Of a DNA stretch of 6,243 nt, positions 1 through 3,808 are shown in pieces (the first letter of the stretch is position 1; the number at the start of each line of letters is the position of its first letter). Origin of the DNA: JACNFS01 sp964582065 (GTDB lineage: Bacteria > Chloroflexota > Dehalococcoidia > GIF9 > UBA5629). A model generated the notes under the pieces. That model worked only from the letters and a program-made list of their open reading frames with translations, ran no database searches and was not told where the DNA came from. A program made the position numbers and the translations under genes. The stretch covers positions 1 to 6,243 of the forward strand of contig CAZOQG010000091.1 in the NCBI GenBank assembly GCA_964582065.1, read 5' to 3'.

Positions 1-51
1 CCTGACACTCACGGTTGGTCTGGGGGCCAAACGCTAACAAGTATGGGAGCT

Positions 52-420
52 CTATTGGTTGTGCTTCCTTGCTTGAAGCTGGGATATGGCAAGATCGAGA
101 CCGGATACTACCTTGAGGAGGTCATGTCTCAACTCTTCCAGGCTCTCCAGAACATCATCGGGGTGAAGGTCTTCATGCTCTTCTACGAATGAGTCTGCTA
201 TCGCTTGTGCCGAGTCCAGTCCACGACTGAAGTGGTCATCCAGCCACTCTGAATAATCGACCAAGCGGTCAAAGATCTTGTCACTTCGGCTACGATTCGC
301 TTCAAGTCCAACTGCCTGCATATACTCATTCACATGGATGGCAATACAGTCTGGTATGATATAAGTGCCCTCGGCACGTTCCTTTGTCTGGCCAAGTTCA
401 GAATACATGAAGTCATCCAT
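52..420 (-). CDS. Acidic hypothetical protein, 122 aa
   Basis: I do not recognise this family. The protein is soluble in appearance, with no signal peptide or membrane segment. It is strongly acidic: about 27 Asp/Glu against 11 Lys/Arg. Residues 45-115 look almost entirely helical, with a Glu/Asp/Leu-rich stretch at about 80-105 (EEHEDLHPDD, then LESLEELRHD) that could form a helical hairpin or protein-binding surface. There is one Cys (C25) and no visible catalytic or metal motif. The ATG at 418-420 is supported by a strong Shine-Dalgarno GGAGGA nine bases upstream, so I consider it a real gene despite the unknown function. A second ATG at codon 5 is a less likely start. It lies 117 bp downstream of the membrane-protein gene on the same strand. 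It could be read through from that gene or from its own weak promoter at 458-501. No function should be assigned. Confidence 0.7.
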   Translation of the reverse strand: MDDFMYSELGQTKERAEGTYIIPDCIAIHVNEYMQAVGLEANRSRSDKIFDRLVDYSEWLDDHFSRGLDSAQAIADSFVEEHEDLHPDDVLESLEELRHDLLKVVSGLDLAISQLQARKHNQ

Positions 421-429
421 TGGTGTTGC

Positions 430-435
430 TCCTCC
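430..435 (-). promoter_or_regulatory. Shine-Dalgarno of the 122-aa gene
   Basis: On the minus strand this reads GGAGGA, a near-perfect anti-16S match, followed by nine bases (GCAACACCA) and the ATG at 418-420. It fixes the start of the hypothetical gene. It is the strongest ribosome binding site in the left half of the window. Confidence 0.7.
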
Positions 436-457
436 ATAGTCTGATATGTGCGTTTGT

Positions 458-501
458 CACCACTAACATGCGTGCACCGACGTGTCAAAATGCTCGTGGT
501 G
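458..501 (-). promoter_or_regulatory. Inverted repeat around a TTGACA -35 box
   Basis: Two 12-bp arms, CACCACTAACAT (458-469) and ATGCTCGTGGTG (490-501), are inverted copies matching at 10 of 12 positions, six of them contiguous at the outer end. A 20-bp spacer separates them. Inside the repeat, on the minus strand, lies a perfect TTGACA (483-488). The hexamer 17 bp further down (460-465, TAGTGG) is a poor -10, although TG stands one base before it as in extended -10 promoters. The arrangement resembles an operator over a weak promoter for the 122-aa gene, but a chance inverted repeat is possible. Confidence 0.3.
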
Positions 502-537
502 AAGGTCGTTTTGCATTCGTCTGGTTACACACGGAGG

Positions 538-1071
538 CTATATTCTCCACCAGCCGAGTATGGCGATGGTACTGAGCGCAATGCCGGCAATCGCTGCGCC
601 AATCCAGCCGAGAAGGCATAAGGAGGTAACGATAGCTCCAGCGATTATCAGTCCGCAGAGGATGGACAGGAAGGCATAATTGAATTTCATTCCCAAAAGG
701 AAGGCGGCTATCGACCCTGCCCAGGCACCGGTTACTGGGAGCGGGATGGCTACCAATAGAATGAGGCCGATCCGCTCATATTTCTCGATGACTATGCCAT
801 GGCGCCTGGTGCGTTCAAGAACCCAGTTCACCAGCCTCTTGCCAATATCTACCTTGCTGATAACCTTGGTTACCGACTCGAAGAACAGTAGCAGGACGGG
901 CACGGGGAGCAAGTTGCCGATGATGGACAAGCAGAAAGCCCAGTACCAGGGCATGCCAAAAAGGTTTATGGCCACCGGCAGGGCACCCCGGAGCTCTATG
1001 AATGGCAAGGCAGCTACGATAACAACTATAAGCTCCTTGGCAATGCCCCAGCCGATGAGTTCGTCAATCAT
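538..1071 (-). CDS. COG2426-type small membrane protein (Sm_multidrug_ex family)
   Basis: This is an integral membrane protein of 177 residues matching the family Pfam calls putative small multi-drug export protein (COG2426). The family name is historical and I would not infer drug export from it. Two signatures are visible. The first is PFIELRGALP at residues 23-32, following a hydrophobic N-terminal helix. The second is IPLPVTGAWAGS at 109-120, a Pro/Gly-rich motif that could form a re-entrant loop. Hydrophobic segments lie at about 13-30, 44-65, 103-127 and 132-175, the last probably two helices. A basic cytoplasmic stretch (KRLVNWVLERTRRHG, 78-92) links the halves, giving a two-half layout reminiscent of DedA-like proteins. 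The length is usual for the family. The start ATG lies about 30 bases downstream of a predicted transcription start, with only a weak AGGT ribosome site. It is transcribed divergently from the repair operon. Confidence 0.85.
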   Translation of the reverse strand: MIDELIGWGIAKELIVVIVAALPFIELRGALPVAINLFGMPWYWAFCLSIIGNLLPVPVLLLFFESVTKVISKVDIGKRLVNWVLERTRRHGIVIEKYERIGLILLVAIPLPVTGAWAGSIAAFLLGMKFNYAFLSILCGLIIAGAIVTSLCLLGWIGAAIAGIALSTIAILGWWRI

Positions 1072-1109
1072 TTTGGTCTAGCTGTTTACCTATTTGGCTT
1101 TCGCTAAGC

Positions 1110-1118
1110 ATTATATCA
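1110..1118 (-). promoter_or_regulatory. Extended -10 promoter of the COG2426 gene
   Basis: The minus strand reads TGATATAAT, a perfect extended -10 (TGn plus TATAAT). The best -35 candidate is TCGACA, 15 bp upstream (+ strand 1131-1136). That spacing is short, but an extended -10 needs little from the -35. Transcription would begin near 1103, about 32 bases before the ATG at 1071. Confidence 0.6.
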
Positions 1119-1177
1119 CTAAATATCGCCTGTCGAATCAAAGTTATCCATGGGCCTTTTGTTGGAGCAAGGAGATG

Positions 1178-1200
1178 GCGAGGCTTCAGCCTCGCACTAC
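1178..1200 (-). repeat. Single REP-like hairpin with GTAG head
   Basis: Read on the minus strand, this is GTAG, one T, then a perfect 7-bp stem GCGAGGC/GCCTCGC closed by a TGAA loop. It has the layout of a classical REP sequence: a GTAG tetranucleotide next to a palindrome. It matches the left half of the double element at 2582-2636 at 21 of 23 positions, and both differences are in the loop. No inverted partner is visible nearby, so it is a solo copy. It lies about 55 bp upstream of the -35 of the yebC promoter and has no T-run, so it is not an obvious terminator. Confidence 0.7.
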
Positions 1201-1210
1201 ATGCCCTGAG

Positions 1211-1252
1211 GGAGGACAAAGGTGTCACCAGGGTATCGGAGGAGGACAAAGG
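1211..1252 (+). repeat. Tandem 12-bp direct repeat upstream of the yebC -35
   Basis: GGAGGACAAAGG occurs at 1211-1222 and again at 1241-1252, exactly 30 bp apart. The similarity continues past the core: GGTGTCACC after the first copy against GGCTTTACC after the second, giving about 16 of 19 positions. The second copy ends one base before the TTTACC -35 box. The two copies may be tandem regulator sites about three helical turns apart, or a local duplication of the upstream half of the promoter. The core resembles a Shine-Dalgarno sequence, but no convincing reading frame follows either copy. Confidence 0.5.
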
Positions 1253-1253
1253 C

Positions 1254-1282
1254 TTTACCCTTATGGAGTGGGGTGGTACAAT
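1254..1282 (+). promoter_or_regulatory. Promoter of the yebC-ruvCA-uvrB operon
   Basis: The -35 TTTACC (1254-1259) and -10 TACAAT (1277-1282) are separated by 17 bp. TGG directly precedes the -10, making it an extended -10. Transcription would start near 1289, only about 11 bases before the yebC ATG at 1300. That leaves a very short leader without a Shine-Dalgarno. No other equally good promoter is visible before uvrB, so this is probably the main promoter of the five-gene cluster. Confidence 0.6.
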
Positions 1283-1299
1283 TGAGTTGAGCAGTAGCC

Positions 1300-2052
1300 A
1301 TGTCGGGGCATTCTAAGTGGTCATCGATTAAGCATCAGAAAGGGGTAACTGATGCCAGACGAGGGCAGCTGTTTACCAAGCTTACTCGTGAGATCATAGT
1401 AGCTGTGCATGAAGCTGGGGCTAATCCCGAGTCCAATTTCCGTCTGCGTATGGCTATGCAAAAGGCTCGTGACAACAACATGCCCCTGGAGAACATTGGG
1501 CGTGCGGTCAAGCGGGCGAGTGGGGAAGCGGGTGGGGCCAGCCTGGCTGAGGTGACCCTTGAAGGCTATGGGCCGAACGGGGTAGCTGTTCTGGTGGAGG
1601 CACTAACCGACAACCGCAACCGTACGCTTCAGGAGGTACGCAGTCTGTTCTCACGGCACGGTGGCAGTCTTAGTGAAAGCGGCTCTGTGGCCTGGCTGTT
1701 TGAAATCAAGGGCGTAATTACCATAGAAACTGACGGAGTGGATGTTGAGGAACTGGCTCTGCTGGCTATAGATGCCGGTGCGGACGATGTCAAGGTGGAA
1801 AAAGGTTATCTCGAGGTTTACACTACACCTCAGAATCTGGAGACAGTGCGGCAAGTAATGGAGCAGACGAAACCGGCTGTTTCGGCTGAAATTTGCCGGG
1901 TGCCCAAGAGCACAGTGGGGCTAGGGGAGAAAGAGGCGCTTCAAGCTCTGAAGCTCCTGGACCATTTGGAAGAGCTGGACGATGTGCAGCGGGTCTCTGC
2001 CAACGTTGATTTCTCCGAGGCTGTTCTGGAGAAACTGCGGGCTCAAACATAG
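1300..2052 (+). CDS. yebC: YebC/PmpR/TACO1-family regulator
   Basis: This is a full-length member of the YebC family, 250 residues. The family signature starts at residue 2 (GHSKWSSIKHQKG), followed by DARRGQLFTKLTREI at 18-32. The central domain carries LEGYGPNGVAVLVEALTDN (87-105), then NRTLQEVRSLFSRHGG and SGSVAWLF (127-134). These are all diagnostic blocks. The C-terminal part (about 135-250) is the usual alpha/beta domain. Family members were first described as DNA-binding regulators (PmpR). The mitochondrial homologue TACO1 and more recent bacterial work point to a ribosome-associated role that relieves translation stalling, so the name transcriptional regulator is not secure. The start is set by the invariant N-terminus. 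There is no clear Shine-Dalgarno. The gene ends two bases before ruvC, an arrangement common in bacteria, so the two are probably co-transcribed and translationally coupled. Confidence 0.96.
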   Translation: MSGHSKWSSIKHQKGVTDARRGQLFTKLTREIIVAVHEAGANPESNFRLRMAMQKARDNNMPLENIGRAVKRASGEAGGASLAEVTLEGYGPNGVAVLVEALTDNRNRTLQEVRSLFSRHGGSLSESGSVAWLFEIKGVITIETDGVDVEELALLAIDAGADDVKVEKGYLEVYTTPQNLETVRQVMEQTKPAVSAEICRVPKSTVGLGEKEALQALKLLDHLEELDDVQRVSANVDFSEAVLEKLRAQT

Positions 2053-2054
2053 CT

Positions 2055-2552
2055 ATGCGTGTTCTCGGCATCGACCCGGGCACCTTAAATATGGGTTATG
2101 GTATAGTGGATGAGGAGGTGGATGGGATAACCATGGTTGACTGTGGGGTGTTGAGTCTGCCTTCCAGGGTTCCTGTGGAACAACGATTGTCCTCTTTCTA
2201 TATGAGACTCAGTGAAATCGTAGATCGGTACCAACCGGATGAAGTAGCTATTGAGGAACCCTTCGTGGCCGGAAATGCTCGCTCAGCCCTGGCTATAGGC
2301 AGGGCTCAGGCAATAGCTATTCTGGCAGCAGCCAACAGGGATTTGCCTGTTTTCCGCTATTTGCCAACCCAGGTAAAGCAACAGGTGACTGATTACGGCA
2401 GTAGCAGCAAGGAACAGGTACAAGAACTGGTGAAGATTCAGCTTGGGCTTTCACAGCTTCCCCAGCCCAGTGATGTTGCCGATGCCCTGGCTGTTGCTAT
2501 CTGCCACCTCCACCAGAGGCACATTGAGCATCTGCTAGCTAAAAACAAGTAA
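2055..2552 (+). CDS. ruvC: RuvC Holliday junction resolvase
   Basis: RuvC is a dimeric, Mg-dependent endonuclease that cuts Holliday junctions symmetrically after RuvAB branch migration. The RNase H-like fold starts at once with RVLGIDPGTLNMGYG. The four acidic catalytic residues are in place: D7, E67 (in AIEEPF), D140 and D143 (in SDVADALAVA). F70 matches the junction-stacking Phe69 of E. coli. K108 and K119 match DNA-contacting lysines 107 and 118. The length of 165 residues is normal. One small deviation is D113 where the family usually has Gly (TDYG instead of TGYG or VGIG). The ATG is two bases after the yebC stop, with no good Shine-Dalgarno of its own, implying coupling to yebC. ruvA follows after an unusual 113-bp gap that contains the double REP element. 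Confidence 0.97.
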   Translation: MRVLGIDPGTLNMGYGIVDEEVDGITMVDCGVLSLPSRVPVEQRLSSFYMRLSEIVDRYQPDEVAIEEPFVAGNARSALAIGRAQAIAILAAANRDLPVFRYLPTQVKQQVTDYGSSSKEQVQELVKIQLGLSQLPQPSDVADALAVAICHLHQRHIEHLLAKNK

Positions 2553-2556
2553 TCGG

Positions 2557-2580
2557 ATGATAGTCGCCATAGTTTACTAA
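2557..2580 (+). other. Duplicated ruvA start forming a 7-codon mini-ORF
   Basis: Four bases after the ruvC stop codon, ATGATAGTCGCC (2557-2568) matches the real ruvA start ATGATAGTTGCC (2666-2677) at 11 of 12 bases, both encoding Met-Ile-Val-Ala. The copy runs on for three more codons to TAA at 2578-2580, two bases before the GTAG of the double hairpin. It looks like a remnant or duplicate of the original ruvA start, displaced by about 109 bp of inserted sequence. If translated, it would give the peptide MIVAIVY by coupling to ruvC. Whether ribosomes use it cannot be told from the sequence. Confidence 0.5.
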
Positions 2581-2581
2581 C

Positions 2582-2636
2582 GTAGTGCGAGGCTTTAGCC
2601 TCGCTGCGGGAAAGCGACCCTAAAGGGTCGCACTAC
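2582..2636 (+). repeat. Double-hairpin BIME-like element (paired REPs)
   Basis: The 55-bp element starts GTAGTGCGA and ends TCGCACTAC, a perfect 9-bp terminal inverted repeat. It contains two independent hairpins: GCGAGGC-TTTA-GCCTCGC (2587-2604) and GCGACCC-TAAA-GGGTCGC (2614-2631), separated by TGCGGGAAA. When the right half is read in reverse, the two 23-mers differ at only four bases. These form two base pairs swapped from G:C to C:G in each case, so pairing is kept. GTAG followed by a palindrome, duplicated in inverse orientation, is the layout of a BIME, which in other bacteria is mobilised by RAYT (TnpA_REP) proteins. It lies between ruvC and ruvA. No T-run follows, so it is not a standard terminator. 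It may affect stability or relative expression of the operon mRNA. Confidence 0.75.
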
Positions 2637-2665
2637 ATTGAAAATAAATTATTCATACTAAAGAA

Positions 2666-3250
2666 ATGATAGTTGCCTTGGAAGGGATACTGGAGAGGCG
2701 TGGGGTTGATTCGGCAGTGGTCAAGGTTGGACCGGTTAGCCTTCGAGTATATATTCCCGGCTCTACTTTGAGCCAACTCGGCTCTGCAGGTGACAATGTC
2801 TCTTTGCATACCCATCTCTATTTGAGAGAAGACAACGTAGCTCTTTACGGCTTTGCTTCGGCTCAGGAGCTGGGGCTTTTTCAGAATCTCATTTCTGTTT
2901 CAGGGATTGGGCCCAAGGCAGCCCTGGGGCTGCTTTCCGCGTTGAATCCTGAACAGTTGGCTTCAGCGATAGTCAGCGGTAATGTCGACCTTCTCAGTCA
3001 GGCGCCTGGTCTTGGCAAGAAAATGGCCGGGCGTATTGTGCTAGAGCTGAAGAGTAAGCTTGAGAGCGAGTGGGAGGGAGTTGTAGCTCCAGTTTTGGCG
3101 CAGGAAGATGCCGATGTGGTAGCTGCGCTTACCAATCTCGGCTATTCCTTGAAGGAAGCTACTCAGGCTGTGTCTAGCTTGCCTGATTCCCGAGAACTGG
3201 ATTTGGAAGAGAGGGTCAGGCTGGCTCTACAGCAGCTGGCGACGATTTAG
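2666..3250 (+). CDS. ruvA: RuvA Holliday junction-binding subunit
   Basis: RuvA tetramers bind the four-way junction and load the RuvB motor for branch migration. This copy has 194 residues, normal for the family. Domain I (1-63) is the OB fold ending in the diagnostic REDNVALYGF (54-63), with acidic-pin residues E55 and D56 present as in E. coli. Domain II has two helix-hairpin-helix motifs: SGIGPKAAL (79-87) and PGLGKKMAGRIVLEL (114-128). After a flexible linker (about 131-148), domain III (about 149-194), which contacts RuvB, shows the usual VVAALTNLGY pattern. The start at 2666 gives the expected N-terminus (MIVALEGIL), although only a weak AAAGA precedes it. RuvB is not next door and must be encoded elsewhere if the complex works. 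The 113-bp gap to ruvC holds a BIME-like element. Confidence 0.97.
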   Translation: MIVALEGILERRGVDSAVVKVGPVSLRVYIPGSTLSQLGSAGDNVSLHTHLYLREDNVALYGFASAQELGLFQNLISVSGIGPKAALGLLSALNPEQLASAIVSGNVDLLSQAPGLGKKMAGRIVLELKSKLESEWEGVVAPVLAQEDADVVAALTNLGYSLKEATQAVSSLPDSRELDLEERVRLALQQLATI

Positions 3251-3279
3251 ATGCGGCATCCAGGGGTTTTTGCTACCTC

Positions 3280-3306
3280 GTAATTTGCCTGCTGGCAAAA
3301 CATTAC
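3280..3306 (+). other. Hairpin upstream of the COG4741 gene
   Basis: In the 72-bp gap after ruvA, TTTGCC (3284-3289) and GGCAAA (3294-3299) form a perfect 6-bp stem around a TGCT loop. An alternative extended form pairs GTAAT (3280-3284) with ATTAC (3302-3306), giving about ten pairs with a three-base bulge on the right. It ends five bases before the GGGAG ribosome site. There is no T-run, so it is not an intrinsic terminator. It could stabilise or process the operon mRNA, or tune initiation of the downstream gene. Confidence 0.45.
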
Positions 3307-3322
3307 AAGTTGGGAGTTTGAT

Positions 3323-3808
3323 ATGGAAATATATCTATTCATTGTAATTCTGGCTCTACTGGCCGTAATCGTCTTATTGCTGGTCAGGCCCAGGAAGATG
3401 GAGATTCCGGCCATTGAGGACCTGGAAAGGAAATTACTTTTCGCACTTGCCTCCGAAAAGACGGTGAAGCAGGTTCAAGAGGTTATCGAGAAGCTACCCC
3501 ATGATGTGGTTCAGAGTCTAACCCGTAGTCTGGCGACGAGGACAGGAAAGTTGAATGAGCTCCTAGCTACGCTCGAATTTACCCAATATGACAGGCTCTT
3601 TTACTTAGGTGACCCTATTGATTTTGTCGGAGTTAGATACGGTGAGACAGTAGATTTCATTGAGGTTAAGACGGGTAAGTTTCGATTGACTGACGACGAA
3701 AAGAAGCTGAGGGAATTGATCGAGGCAAAGCAGGTCAACTATGTGCCGCTTTCTGTGGAGAAAATAGGCATTGCTGAGGAAGTTGACGTAGGTAAAGAGG
3801 AGATTTGA
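3323..3808 (+). CDS. Membrane-anchored Holliday-resolvase-like nuclease (COG4741)
   Basis: The 161-residue protein matches the predicted endonucleases distantly related to archaeal Holliday junction resolvase (COG4741, PF10107). Residues 3-21 form a single hydrophobic N-terminal segment followed by RPRK. This suggests a membrane anchor with the rest in the cytoplasm, although the family has also been labelled secreted. A helical region (about 30-88) leads to the nuclease core. GDPIDFVGV (96-104) supplies D97/D100 and FIEVKTG (112-118) supplies E114 and K116, a PD-(D/E)XK-like D...ExK set. KLRELIEAKQVNYVPL (128-143) completes the domain. Family substrates are not established to my knowledge, so the resolvase role is inferred from fold and context. 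The start has a good GGGAG six bases upstream. The stop TGA overlaps the uvrB ATG by one base, indicating translational coupling with uvrB. Confidence 0.85.
   Translation: MEIYLFIVILALLAVIVLLLVRPRKMEIPAIEDLERKLLFALASEKTVKQVQEVIEKLPHDVVQSLTRSLATRTGKLNELLATLEFTQYDRLFYLGDPIDFVGVRYGETVDFIEVKTGKFRLTDDEKKLRELIEAKQVNYVPLSVEKIGIAEEVDVGKEEI
3797..3802 (+). promoter_or_regulatory. Shine-Dalgarno that sets the uvrB start
   Basis: GAGGAG lies five bases before the ATG at 3808, inside the last codons of the upstream gene. It supports ATG 3808 over the TTG at 3805, which would add only one residue. Confidence 0.7.

Noticed and set aside
680..1081. 133-residue open frame on the plus strand
   Set aside because: It lies wholly antisense to the COG2426 membrane-protein gene. 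Its product is low-complexity and Ser/Thr/Arg-rich, with no family signature and no ribosome site. It is a shadow frame.
1178..1252. CRISPR-like repeat array
   Set aside because: There are only two copies of a 12-bp unit with no regular spacers, and the hairpin is a separate element. It does not fit an array.
1094..1285. 63-residue open frame in the divergent intergenic region
   Set aside because: It runs through the REP hairpin, the tandem repeats and the promoter, has no Shine-Dalgarno and its product resembles nothing. Those elements explain the stretch better.
1823..2083. 86-residue minus-strand frame across the yebC-ruvC junction
   Set aside because: It is antisense to two certain genes, and its Pro/Ala-rich product is typical of a shadow frame.
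2582..2636. Double hairpin as an intrinsic terminator between ruvC and ruvA
   Set aside because: Neither stem is followed by a T-run on either strand, and the surrounding genes form one functional operon. The GTAG/CTAC ends fit a REP pair better.
2638..2661. Separate promoter for ruvA in the AT-rich stretch (TTGAAA ... TACTAA)
   Set aside because: The two hexamers are only 12 bp apart, too close for a working sigma-70 type promoter, and no better pair was found.
3805..3807. TTG as the uvrB start codon
   Set aside because: ATG at 3808 is three bases further on, has better spacing to GAGGAG and gives the usual MPSF-type N-terminus.
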